From positions 273,036,177 to 273,100,176 of the forward strand of contig OY282560.1 in NCBI GenBank assembly GCA_958295665.1: DNA of 64,000 nt. The letters run 5' to 3'. Positions 12,047 through 23,410 of this stretch are shown piece by piece. The number at the start of each line of letters is the position of its first letter. The first letter of the stretch is position 1. Below the pieces are notes generated by a model. It saw only the letters and a list, made by a program, of their open reading frames with translations. It was not told the DNA's origin and did not search any database. This DNA comes from Tipula vernalis. Lineage: Eukaryota; Arthropoda; Insecta; Diptera; Tipulidae. The position numbers and the translations under genes were made by a program.

Positions 12047-12809
12047 ATGGTTGTATTCCCAATAGTAATTCCCAAATACTCTAACATAACTTTCAAAAAC
12101 ATAAAAATATTCCCTCTCACAATAAACAACACCTACACAATCCAAATCCAGTCAAAATTCATACATATCCATGAGAACATTGCAAAGTATTCTGATGAAA
12201 ATTGCAACAAAATTGATGACAAATACTTTTGCAATAAGAATGATGTATGTATATGCACAACCCCAGACAACTGCACCAGCCAAATAATTACAAACGAACC
12301 TGCAGCCTATGGTGACCTGACAGCAGGAAACATTCAAACATATATACAACAATTCCCACAGGAATTCATAATCGTGAACCAGCAAACACCGCCAGAATTT
12401 AAAACAGATTGTAATCATCAAACAAATAAATTTGTATCAACTCAATGCATAGTAAAAATCAGAAATTGCACAATCACAATCAATAACATTACGTATACAA
12501 GCAAAAATAAAGAATTTGTCAGCACGTATAGTTACATACATTATAATGAAATGAAAGTAAAAAACAAATTCAAGGAGCTCAGTCAAAACAATTTATCAGA
12601 ATTAACCCGCAACAAAATGAACAAATTGTCATATGTACACGAACATACAATACCACAATACCAACACTACTCCACCTGGAGCATAACAACGAGGTACTGC
12701 CTTACATGTACGCCATGTCAGTGGTACAAGGAGATCCGAGAATCCCCAGACCTCAAGAAAATCCTCACATCCAATAATTTTGTTGAGGATAACAAAAATC
12801 TGAGTCACC
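12047..12809 (+). pseudogene. Envelope-like ORF remnant of an errantivirus-type element
   Basis: This open frame of about 255 codons lies downstream of the gypsy-type integrase relic, the position of env in insect errantiviruses. It is rich in Asn, Thr and Cys, with several N-glycosylation sequons (for example NCTI and NITY near residues 155-165) and paired cysteines. No signal peptide or transmembrane segment remains in the visible frame. The frame ends where the long inverted repeat of the next transposon begins (12809), and its stop codon lies inside that repeat, so the gene appears cut off by insertion. Assignment to env rests on position and composition. I did not recognise a diagnostic fusion motif. 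Confidence 0.4.
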
Positions 12810-14495
12810 GGTAAACTATTAAACGAGATATTAAACTAAATACCCCATAATTTTTTTAATTTTTTTTTTTTTTGCTCGAAACAAAGCTTAACTAATTAGC
12901 TTTTACATAATCAAAATGGATCTTGTGTTATTTTTTGTTTTTAAACTACACGGTAATATGTCCCATTAGTATAAGAAAATTAAGAGGCTAGTCCTAGGTT
13001 CTAGCTCATTATCAATTTATTAATTAAGGGTGTAGACCAATAGTCAGGGTAAATAAAATAAATTTGATAAATAAACGCATTTACCTGTCTCAAAAAGAGG
13101 ATTAATGCATATAAACGTTAAATGTTTGTGTTTAGATTATTAATTTCTTATTACTATACGAATCGAGAAGGCGTTACTCCAGCCTAAAAAAAAATCTAAA
13201 TATTTATTTTGTACTGCACCAGTGTTGCCAAATAAGAGTTTCTGTCCAACGCTATTTAAGTAGTATTGTGCTTATAATGCAAAAAATTCTATCGCCGTGT
13301 ATCATTGAACAACACTTCAACAAATACAAGAATGTTACATTAAAAAGTGTGAAGTATGCTCTAAAAAAATCGAAGAACTTGAAGAATTGTTGCGTAAATA
13401 CTTCAATAACAGTGATGGTCAAAAGTTAAGTATAAACAATGGATTACCGTTCAAAGATGTAGTTTGGTTACATTAGAAGACCAAATGACAAAGTTTATAG
13501 AAAAAAGTATTCATAATTTAACCAAGTTAATATCTCATCATTTTATATCGAATGATCAATCAAAATTTCTTAAATAAAAAAAGAATCTTTTCAAGAAGGA
13601 GATCTAGTTGTACAATGTGATTTCGCGGAAAAATATGCTTTTATCGTACAAGATTCAGTACAAGGTTATCACTGGAATAACGCACAGCGACTATTCATCT
13701 GTTCGTTATTTATTACAAAGATACTACTTTCATTATTATTTCTAATTGTATGGAACACGATAGCATCGAAGTACATCTCTTCAAAACTAAAATGATTCAA
13801 TTTATAACAGAAGTAATAGCATCGAACATCAAAAAAAATTTCTGTATATCTGACGGAGCTATAACACAATAAAATAAAAATAATTTAATTAATCTAAGTC
13901 AACATAAAGAAGATTTTAACATCGCAGCTGAGTGGCATTTTCATGCTACCAGTCACGGCAAAGGGACGTGTGATGGTGTTAGATGCAACGAAAGCAGAGT
14001 GTGATGAAGTCAAATTACACTTGAAAAGTCGTTATCAAAGCGCAATTACTATAAAGGGAACTCACGATTATCATTGTTTTATACCTAAGGCAAAAAATAA
14101 ATTTGTAACTAAATCATTTTCAAATTCGAAAATCGTTAGTGAACATTGTATTTACAAAATTGTATTTATAAATTGAACCATACATTTTTATTGTTTTTAT
14201 CATTATTCTACCGTCTAACCCTCTTGCCAATTTTGCTTTGTTTTTATTCGACATGGTCGCAAATTGCGAAGAAGTGAAATCAAAAACTTTCTTGAAACGA
14301 GATTCATTCATATTTTACTTACGTTGAGTATTTATTAAGAATGCCTTACGTTTGAATTGGTGTAGTTTAAAAACAAAAAAATAACACAAGTGCTATATTT
14401 GATTATGTAAAAGCTAATTAGTTAAGTTTTGTTTCGAGCAAAAAAAAAAAAATTAATGAGCTATTTAGTTTAATATCTCATTTATTATTATACCG
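12809..14495. mobile_element. DNA transposon with ~140-bp terminal inverted repeats
   Basis: The segment 12809-12951 and the reverse complement of 14360-14495 match over about 140 bp. Shared landmarks in order from the outside are CGGTA, GAGATATTAAACTAAATA, a T-rich run, TTTTTTGCTCGAAACAAA, ACTAATTAGCTTTTACATAA and TTTTTAAACTACAC. The element is about 1.69 kb and contains a decayed transposase-like gene (13310-14176). I could not fix a target-site duplication. It truncates the envelope-like frame on its left. Confidence 0.8.
13310..14176 (+). pseudogene. Transposase-like gene of the long-TIR element, broken
   Basis: Across frames the conserved blocks appear in order. They are a CxxC-containing start (KKCEVCSKKIEELEELLRKY-like region, 13340-13400), SHHFISNDQSKFLK, VQCDFAENYAFIVQD (about 13610-13655), SDGAITQ (about 13848), then AEWHFHATSHGKGTCDGV (13926-13980) and IKGTHDYHCFIPKAKN (about 14050-14098). 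From memory, SDGA..QYKN and EWHF.ATSHGKG.CDG mark an RNase H-like family present in many copies in insects and usually annotated only as uncharacterised. A TAA replaces the expected Tyr codon after SDGAITQ. There are frameshifts near 13440, 13590 and 13680, and an internal deletion after CDGV. The superfamily name is not certain. Confidence 0.55.
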
Positions 14496-14499
14496 TTAT

Positions 14500-15770
14500 A
14501 TCGGATCAAAAAAATTTAATTTTGATTATAACTTTATAAGAATTTATAATTTAGATATTCACTCTAATTACCACAAAAAAAAATTTAAAATCGATTAACT
14601 TTTTAATTCAAAAATTGGCCTTTGAAATTTACTCCAATTGGCATTTTCACTATTTTTGCAAAATTTTGAGACCATCGTGTGCGCAATACACACCCTATGG
14701 TGGCTATTTGGCTGATATCGTTTCCAAATGTTAATGGCATACTTTCCTCTTTACAATGAAATAAACTTTTATTGATTTCTCTTAAAAAATATTCGTTTTT
14801 TTAAATATCAAAATGAAACCTTTTATTGGAAAACACTTTATTTGACATCTAAAATGACTGAAAACACCTTTCAAAATACATACTTTCAAAAATTTTTAAA
14901 CACGAGATCGAACTTTTACAAAATTCGTAAAAAATAACATTCGAAACAATATTGTCGAATTGCATTAATTTTCTTGATTTTCCCACTAAACCCAAAGAAA
15001 AAGAAAAATGAAAATTAAGGAAAATCATAAACAGGTGTAAAAATAAGCATAACGGCAATTCATTAAAATTGGAAATATTCTATACATAGTTTCAAATTAA
15101 AAATATTTTCGTGATTCGTGAATCCTCCTTTAAGGCAGCAAATTAAAACATACAAGGAAGGCTTGAGTGTTTTTACAAATTTTAAGGTTGCTTAAAGCGC
15201 AATAAAACTCCTTGAAGAATACAACCATATACTCTAACAAATAATGAAGAAAGAAGCATTATAAATACTATCTAAATTGTTACCGAACATAGACAACAAT
15301 TTCCTTATAAAGGTCAAATAAATTCTAATAAATTAATAAATTTTATTAAAATAATAATATTCCACTTTTGTCTTTATTTTTTAAATGCAAATACTGCAAA
15401 TTATTAATTCTGTCTTGTTTATAGACAATTTAATTAACATAATTAATTTTTAATATTAAAAACATAAAATTAATGAACATTTGGAAATCCAAAAAATCCT
15501 ACAACTTGAAACTACAGAGCATTTTAAATTTTAATGAAATTATGCTGGTATGAATCCTCCTAAATTTTTATTTTTTGTATTTTAGGTTTAGTTGGAAAAA
15601 ACGTGAAAAATAACGAAATTCAACCATTTTATTTCGAATCTTATTATTATTTTATTAATATATATTATTAATGTGAAAATATAATATAGTGGCGGCAAGC
15701 ATTTTTATACACCATCGAACAAATATTTAAGGACATAAAAATAAAAAATGGGCCAAGTTTCTTGTGCTGT
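14500..15770. other. AT-rich non-coding stretch
   Basis: No gene is recognised. The sequence is dominated by A/T runs. Small minus-strand frames (for example 14849-15058) are low-complexity. Confidence 0.5.
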
Positions 15771-15779
15771 TATTAAACT

Positions 15780-16359
15780 AAATATACAAATATGCTCGAT
15801 TGTTGTAATTTTTCTGCCCATAACTGTAAAATTTCTGTGACTGTTGGTTGAAAAACAGAACTGAGTAATTTTCACGGGCCTCTTTTGAAGTAAATTTTAT
15901 ACCATTAAGATAATTAGGCAGTGACCGAAACAAACGATAGTTTGACCAACCAAACTCTTTCAATTTTTAGCCGATACATCTAAAATATGTGTGGTCTGGC
16001 TGTCATGATGGAACAAAATTCCTTTTCTATTAATCAATGCTGGACGCTTCCTTTTAACTTCCTCTTGTAACATGGCTAATTGTTGACACTAGAGATAAGA
16101 ATCAATCGTTTATTATTGTACATTCCACGCATTACATTATTATCGTACGTTCCACAATTATCGTCACCGTAATTATACGTTTTAAAAATGGTTCGGTTTG
16201 GTATTTTTACAACAGTGATTAGCAAATTAAAACTTGGTCCATTAAATTGTTTACTGTTGAATTGTGTGCTCCCACACCCAGCTTCACATTGAATCCTACT
16301 TTATCCAAATTATTTAAAACTGTTTGAGAATTTAATGACAAATGTTCTGTTTCATCCAT
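15780..16359 (-). pseudogene. Mariner transposase relic (first of several mariner lineages)
   Basis: The frame starts at an ATG at 16359 (MDETEHLSLNSQTVLNNLDK) with VGFNVKLGVGAHNSTVNNLM, the mariner helix-turn-helix and linker. It passes through remnants such as EPFLKRIIT and a frame-broken stretch at 16020-16080 matching KRPALINRKGI.FHHD. It ends with EFGWSNYRLFRSLPNYLNGI, the block after the SPDLAPSDYHLF motif, from which SPDLAPSD itself has been lost. Stops and deletions remove the central catalytic part. A full mariner transposase is about 345 residues; roughly half is traceable here. It is an old, dead copy. Confidence 0.7.
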
Positions 16360-16849
16360 TTAAAAGAAAATACAAAAACACTTCTACTTTAGTCAGCAGT
16401 CTGATCAAAACTATTTGACACATCGACCTGGCGTTCATATAAAGAGTGAATTCGTTCAATGTAGTTATAGATGTATGTCTACTAGTAGAAATAGGTAGTG
16501 CTTCACGAACTTTTCAAATCACCCAGTATATTAGAGGCATAAAACAACGTAAATGATCCTTCTAACAAACTCCTTGAAATTTAGCTTGGGATAGGGAGAT
16601 GTTCAAGCGTTATTATTATTCTGAAGTAAATAAAGAGACAGAATAAAAAGTAAATACTTTCTAAAAGGTGGTGGTTCGATCGCAAAATAATTACACTTGC
16701 GAAAAATACAACCTTTTCTACCAACGCACTCCAAATTTCATGTCGATATGATATTTAGTTTTATTTTAACAACAATCGCAAGCAAAGAAGTTTGATATTT
16801 TTAGCGACAATGGAGGAACCCGAATTTCCTGTGTTGACTAAGAAAAATC

Positions 16850-17165
16850 GATAAAGTCAACTCTGCTCCGCCACATTTCATGCTTCTTAATTGTTTTATT
16901 GAGTTTCGATGTGGTCGAACCAGCACGAGTGACGCTATGTGCTCAGGATACCCCGTTGAGGAACTACTGATGAAATAGTGAACAAAATCTATAATATTGT
17001 AGTGGCGGATCGCCGAATGAACGACAGAAAACCATCACTCTGTGGTAAATGGTATACATTTCAGGCGGATGCTTACGGAAAACCCTATATGAAAATTTGG
17101 GCAAACGAAAAAGATATGTCAAGAGGCGTTTTGTTTTGAGGAACAACATACTAATAAGTTTCAAA
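16850..17165 (+). pseudogene. Mariner transposase N-terminal fragment
   Basis: The translated stretch at about 16895-17030 includes FEFRCGRTSTSDAMCSGYPV and then TTDEIVNKIYNIVVADRRMN. These match the mariner N-terminal DNA-binding region (GRPxExTTDEIVxKIHxIVxxDRRVK). It breaks off soon after, with no catalytic domain visible downstream. The orientation is opposite to the relic at 15780-16359 and the helix-turn-helix sequence differs, so this is a separate insertion. Confidence 0.6.
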
Positions 17166-17169
17166 CAAC

Positions 17170-18715
17170 AAATTAAAATTATGGAAACAATACAAAGTTA
17201 AATCAGCTGACATCTTCCAAATACCAAATTTTGCATTTAACGTGCAGTTAATATTACTAGAATTTTGTGAATCGATAACCTGTGTGAATAATTTTTTTGA
17301 AGGACTTGATAGCATTTCTTTGATTATTTTCTATATACATATATGCAGAAATCAACCATGTAAATTTATCAAATAATTCTTTGCAATTCTTACAAATAAT
17401 CAATGCAATGAGCAATCAATACAACAACAAAACAAATATAAAAATATATTAGAGTGAAAGCGAAGCACCTCATTCCAGAGCAGTGAGTAACTTTTTTGTC
17501 TTCGGGGATTAATTCCGCCGGAAAAATTGAATTAATTTCGCGACACCATTTTTTAATCTTGCATCAAATCCTCGTGAAATTAATTCATTTTTTGTTTGCA
17601 TGAATTAATTCATTTTTAATTATGAAATTGATCCGTAGCGAAATTATTTCATTTTTGATTTTAAATTAATTTCACAGCGACATACAACGAAAAATTTGTT
17701 ATTTGTTAAATTTAATATTAAATTGTTAAATATTTTAAATTCATCTAAATGTTTTATAATTCAGTAAATTTATTAGTAGTTTTTCATGAAGAGGTAAGGT
17801 ATGTGTATTTTCAAACATCTAATTTTTGTGGCGGAGCAAATTCATATTTGTAGGCCGAGTTAGTTCATTCGTATCCCATGAAATCCGCGATATTTTACTC
17901 TTAGAAACTAAATTAAGCGGATTTAATTTTAATTGAAAATGAATTAATTTTGCCTTACAAAAATTTCGCCGAGGAAATTATTCGGCCACCTGTTTTTTTT
18001 TTTTTTTGTAGTTTTCTCGTTTTTGATTTTTGTATATTATAGCTTTTGCTAAGAATATGCATAATTTGAGTTTGCGGCTTGCATAAAAATAAGCAACTGT
18101 TATTGAAACTCCCTTTACTTTTTATTTATTAAACTCTAAAGCAACAAAATAAATTTAAGCTTGTTGAATTTATATTTACATTAAAATTTGAATTTTATGA
18201 AATTTATGGACGTTTTATGTATCAGATTTATATTTGTGTATTTCATGAATATCACATAAAGTAAATGTCGAAATGAAACATTTTATTTTTTAACAATAAA
18301 AATAATTTTAAAAATTGTCAAATTTACATTGATTATTATGGGATCTTGCAAACACGTATACCGCTGAAGAAAGCTTGACAATAATATGAAGTCATTTTAC
18401 GGCTCTATTTAATATATAGGTGTGTTTGATAATAATAAAGCGGTTGGGAGCTACTCACGCAGTAGCAGTAAATATTAAACGGTACATATGAATGTCACAA
18501 TGAACGTCCGTTTCCAGCCAACGAATGACAGAATCAGTACTGATAGAATGTGGTCAAGCGATTTATTAATCCTAACATTATTTCTCCACTTATTTAAATT
18601 TGAATATTGCGCCCGATACTCTATTGTTTAGAAAGCAATCAATTTTGTTAAGCGGAAAACAAAATAAGTGTGAAGCAATTTTTATCGTTAGCATAGGTTC
18701 GTAGGTATCGTTAGT
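17170..18715. other. AT-rich non-coding stretch with ATTAATTCATTTT motifs
   Basis: No gene is recognised. Between about 17510 and 17960, short motifs of the type GAATTAATTTCG and ATTAATTCATTTTT recur irregularly in both orientations, suggesting a decayed repeat. A poly-T run lies at about 17993-18009. Confidence 0.45.
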
Positions 18716-18719
18716 AAAA

Positions 18720-20160
18720 GTAGTACTTCAAATTGAACCATTTACACTTCAAATGATCCTTTTACACTTTAAGTTAAACCTTTTACATTTCAAATTGATC
18801 CTTGCATACATCAAATTGAACTTTTTACACTTCAAATTGAACCATTTACATTTCAAATTGAACCTTTTACATTTCAAATTGAACCTTTGGCAAGTTATAG
18901 CTATGTCAAATTAGGATTGAACTTGGCTATTCCTTAACCGGATTTAGTGAAATTTGACATTCGCGATGAAAATGGGATTTTAAAATGATTTAAGTTCTGA
19001 AATATGGCCGAGTAGGATGTAAAATACAAAATAAAGAGGAACAGAGAAAAAAACTCATCTCATAACAAAACAACAGATCAAGTTCGAGAAACATACACAA
19101 TTATCTATATAACACTTCTTTTTACTACAATCAGGTTTTACAATTTAAATTGAACTTTCTGCACTTCAAATTGATCCTTTTACACTTCAAATTGAACCTT
19201 TTACATTTCAAATTGATCCTTTTATACTTCAAATTGATCCTTTTACGTTTCAAATTTAACCTTTAGCAAATCATGTGTATGGCCAATTAGGATGGAACTT
19301 GGCTATTCTTGAACCGATTATGATTTTTAGATGAACTTCTGGAATATGGCCAATAAAGACGGAACTTGTCTATTCCTTAACCGGTGTCTGCTAAATTTGA
19401 CATTTTGATGGAAATGAGATTCTACAATGATTTTTGAATGAAGTTCTGGAATATGGCCAAGTAGGATTCAATCTTAATAATTCCTTAACCGAATATGATG
19501 CATTTCGAGATTTGCGATGTAAATGAGATTCTAAAATGATATTTCTAATTCCGAGACTCTAAACTACCGTTAGTAGTTTCAATTCTGCGACGCATGTCCC
19601 ACACACACACACACACACTATTTTTATTAAACATGGCTAAATTGACCGCCCTGCCAGCAATTACTCAAAAAAAGTAACCCAAAGCTTAAAGTGAAGGATT
19701 GGTGAGAAAAGTTTCTAGCTTCACAGAAACCTCAACCGACAACATTACAGAAGCCATATTTTCATATTTCTCACAAAAAATCATTTTTGATTCACGTTTC
19801 CTTGTTTGCTGGAAACGTCAAAATTCATCATAATCGGTACAAATAACTAAGTTACATCCTAATTGACAATATTACAGAACTTCATCTAAAAATAATTTTA
19901 GAATTTCATTTCATTTCAAGCCAAGTTCCATCCGACTTAACGATATTCCATGACTTCACCCAAAAATGACTTTACAATCCCACATTCAACGGAGAGGTCA
20001 AATTTCATCATAATTGGTTCAAGAATAGCCAAGCTCCATCCTAATTGCCCATACATATGATTTGCTAAAGGGTCATTTTGAAATGTGAAAGGATCAATTT
20101 GAAGTGTAAAAGGATCAATTTTAAATGTAAAAGGTTCAATTTGAAGTGTAGTTCCTGTAA
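18720..20160. mobile_element. Foldback-like element: tandem ~22-bp repeats in inverted arms
   Basis: The left arm (18720-18890 and 19140-19262) consists of tandem units of about 20-23 bp of the form CTTTTACACTTCAAATTGAA with small variations. The right arm (20060-20155) carries the same unit in reverse complement (TTCAATTTGAAGTGTAAAAG). Inside these, a second longer module containing GGCCAATTAGGATGGAACTT, TTGGCTATTCTTGAACC and a following TGGAATATGGCC recurs at about 18895-19018 and 19266-19540. It appears inverted at about 19800-20055. The centre at about 19560-19780 is unrelated and includes a (CA)n run (19597-19617). No ORF is recognisable. The architecture resembles Foldback/Galileo-type elements with long internally repetitive inverted repeats. 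Confidence 0.65.
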
Positions 20161-20212
20161 CACATACATAAAAATCAAACAATTTTGACCGCTTTATTAT
20201 ATTTCTCTTTCA

Positions 20213-20300
20213 GTTCGATCTAAAAAGACCAAAATATTGAAATTCGGTCAAAAATTATCAAAAATTTGGTTAGTCTAGAACTACTTTTCTCGACGCTTTG
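20213..20300. repeat. Dispersed repeat block shared with 5965-6058
   Basis: The two blocks share TCTAAAAAG.CCAAA.TATTGAAAT, TCAAAAATTTGGTT and CT.CTCGACG at about 80-85 percent identity by eye. Both are followed after some distance by GAGTTGA/GGTTGAGTTG-rich sequence (20525-20630; 6200-6240). At 22330-22450, GATGGTATGA-type simple repeats like those at 6120-6200 recur. I infer copies of one non-autonomous repeat family. Confidence 0.55.
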
Positions 20301-20752
20301 AAAGTCCCTGAGCTTGAAAAAGCAAAAAAAATGTCCATTCGTCTATCTGCACCCATGGTAACTCGAGAACGATTTGGAATGTTTTTCGCCAATTTCTTCT
20401 ATGGTCAGGGCGAAGATTTGAAAAGCTTTTGAAACCTGTATGTCATGAGGGTCTAGTACCTGCCATACGAATTGATCCAAAACAACTGGTTATATAAATA
20501 TTTCCCAATTTTTTATTATGCTGATCTGAGTTGGGCATTGGGTTTGAGGTTGAGTTGAAGGTTAAGTTAGGGACCAATTTGCGGGTTGAGTTGAAGTTAA
20601 GTTGGAGTTGAGTTGGGGTTGGATTAGTGTATAGTGAGCAGTTGACCAATTTTTTATATAGTATTGTTACGTTTTTGCCTTGTCACTCAAGGTTCGGATC
20701 ACTGGATTGTGAATAATACAAAATCAATTTAATTTATCTCCAACGAATTTAT

Positions 20753-21840
20753 TTATTTTACAAAATTTATTGATGGCAGCTCCTCGCAATGACTGATTGT
20801 TACTCGCCTTACTGTCGCATCAGTACCGTTAAATTTAAGATTCAGCTCGATGTTATCGCTACTCAATATTCCTTGTTCAAAATCCAACACAAAGCCATTC
20901 ATCCTCATGAAGTCCGTTCCCAAAATGACCTCGTTCAGAATATCTGCGACCAGAACTTCGTGTGGGAAAAGAGTTTCGCCGATCCTTATGCTCACGATCT
21001 TTTTCCGTTTAATCATTGCACTCTCCCCATTTGCCATTCTTAATGTTAACCCATCAACCAGCTGCACTGCTCCTGCGATCAAATCTTTCCGAACAATTGT
21101 GTGGGTTGCTCCGGTATCCAGCGTAATAATACACCTCCTCCCATCAACATCGCCCCTAACTGTGATGCTGCTTCCGCCTCGCGCTTCACTCGTAACAGGT
21201 ATGAATGTTATGGGGCAAAAAGACGGCGAAGCCAGCTTCGGAGGCCAGCCTTCAAACTGACTTCTAACCTTTCCACTTTATCGACTGTTGCCATCCGCTC
21301 ATCCGATTCCTTTTTCCCTCTTCGTGCTCTTTCCACAGAAGATGGTGATCCGTGCCGCTTTCCTCTTGCTTCCAAACAATCTGGTGAGGTGTGGCCAATC
21401 CTGTTGCATACCCAACATCTTAGCTCGCTACTTCTGGACGACCTTTGTCCCACCCGTTCGGCGTTTGCCCGCATAAAAGGTGGCGTTCTTCTCTCTCCCT
21501 GTATTATACTCCGACAGCCCATTGATATGTGACCCAACTTGTCACATTTCCAACACCTAAGCCTGCCTCTTCCGCCTTCCGGTACCATTCGCTCCCTGCT
21601 GCCGTTCTTCTCTGAGTTCATTTGGCGCCTAAATAATGCCGGTCTTGTAAAGTTCTGCACAGCCTCGATCGTCAACGCAAACGCAACGGTTTCCGCGAAG
21701 GTCGCTTTAGGTGATAACATCACCGCCTTGCGTTTCTCTGGATCTCGAATGCCGTCAATGAATGCGTCAATTTTAAGCATTACACTATCGCTTACCAAAT
21801 ATTACTAATCCAATTCCACTTCGTTCGCCTTTTTATATGC
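20753..21840 (-). pseudogene. LTR-retrotransposon gag-protease relic
   Basis: Reading leftwards from about 21800, a gag C-terminal region (VMLKIDAFIDGIRDPEKRK) leads to two CCHC zinc knuckles, CWKCDKLGHISMGC and CWVCNRIGHTSPDC (both C-x2-C-x4-H-x4-C). After a frameshift near 21205 comes a retropepsin domain with the catalytic triad motif ITLDTGATHTIVRKDLI (about 21085-21130), then VLVADILNEVILGTDFMR, the conserved ILGxDFL-type flap/exit block. RT and integrase are absent. The gag N terminus is also missing beyond about 21840. This order fits Ty3/gypsy-class elements. The base composition is clearly more GC-rich than its neighbours. The bounding TGTTAC (20664) and GTCACA (about 21997) could be LTR-type ends, but no duplicate LTR was found. 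Confidence 0.7.
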
Positions 21841-22579
21841 ACAAACCAAACTTCTGGAAAGCTCATGACTTTTCCAGTTAGAATAGCGTAGAAATATTAT
21901 GTAACAATTTTTATCATGGAAAATTCCATTTTAGTACAGTTAAACATTGAGCTATTCATTTAACTTCTTCTATTACACACTAGGTGTCACCGTCACAATA
22001 TGCTTGTTTGAGGATTGAGTTTGTCGTAGAATTTGCGTCTGATTTGAAGGTTAGCTGGGTTCCGTTTGCACGTTGAATTGGGGTTGCGATGGAGTTCGAT
22101 TATGGTTTAGTAAGCAGTTGAGCAATCTTCGAACATACATATAAAAGTGAGTGTTTGTATGTACATATGTGCAGTATATACATATGTATGATATTTAAAG
22201 AAATCCACAAGCCTTGACGGATTAGAACCAAATTTTACACAAATATTATTTAAGATTTAAGATAGGCCACTGTTAATATCTGAAATCTCTATCTCCTTCT
22301 TTAGGGACGATAAAAACCTCACCAATTTAGATGATTTTTGGATCATAATTCTTTTAACGGTGATTTTGACGATGATGGTCACAATGATGGTGATGGTAAT
22401 AGCGACGATGGTATGACGGTGATGGTATGATAGTATGAGAATACGATGGTATGATGGTAGAAGGTATGACGCTATGATCGTTGTAATCGTTCATCATAAA
22501 TATGGAATATAGTTCAATAGTCGTGTTTTCAAGCGGTCAGCGCTAAAACTCGATAAATTTTAAATTCCTTTTATTCTGT

Positions 22580-23410
22580 GTAACTGCTCAAGCTATGAAA
22601 TTGATTAATTCGACGTTGGGTGAACATTCTGTGAGTCATTCAATAGTAAAAAAGTGGTTTGCAAGATTTCGTGATGATAATTTTAGTCTTGAGGACGATC
22701 CACGTCCAGGTGCAGTAAAAAAATTTAAAGACATAGAACTTAAAGTTTTACCGGATGAAAATCCATTTCAAACTCAAAAGGGCTTGCAGAACAGTTAGGA
22801 GCTACTCACCAAGCAATATCATTTCGATTGCATGGAATGGAAAAGATATAGAAGGAAGGAAAATGGCTTCCTCATAAATTGACCGAAGAAAACAAAAGCC
22901 GGAGAGTTGACATATGCATGAATTTGCTTTCTCGGTACAAAAGGTATTTTTTACACAAAGTCATTACGGGTGATGAAAAGTGGATTTTGTATGACAATCC
23001 TAAGCGCAGAAATTCATGGGTTGATTCAGGCGAGCCATCAACATCAATTGCAAAAATAAATATTCTTGCCAAGAAATTGTTTCTATGTGTCTGGTGGGAT
23101 TGGAAAGGAGTCATTTACTACGAGCTCCTGAAACCTGATCAAACTGTTACAGCTGAACATTACCAAGCGTGATTGATCAAATTACGGGCCAAGGAAGGCG
23201 GAGGCTGATATTGCTGAATTACAACGCTTGTCCCCATACAGCAAAATCAAACCAGGAACTCATTTTCTCCCTAGGCTGAGAAGTTGTACAGCATGTGGCG
23301 TATTCTCCAGACTTAACTGGCGAAAATGGCTCGATGACTATTTTCCTTGCGAATCACCAAGTTTCTATCGTGAAGTAGTAGATTATAATGGCGAATATTT
23401 CGATTATTAA
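22580..23410 (+). pseudogene. Mariner transposase relic
   Basis: The frame opens with AMKLINSTLGEHSVSHSIVK and FARFRDDNFSLEDDPRPGAV, the paired helix-turn-helix region of mariner transposases. It continues SFRLHGMEK and WLPHKLTEENKSRRVDICMN. The catalytic block VITGDEKWILYDNPKRR carries the first Asp. At about 23215-23240 the second catalytic block reads NYNACPHTAK where HDNARPH is expected, so that Asp is lost. The third block is interrupted (VAYSPDLTG at about 23290), with the DYHLF segment deleted. The end KWLDDYF ... NGEYFDY is close to the normal C terminus at 23410. Frameshifts occur near 22795, 22950 and 23190. Confidence 0.8.

Noticed and set aside
20664..21998. TGTTAC...GTCACA as LTR ends of the gag-protease relic
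   Set aside because: The ends are suggestive, but the flanks do not give a matching target duplication and no repeated LTR was found.
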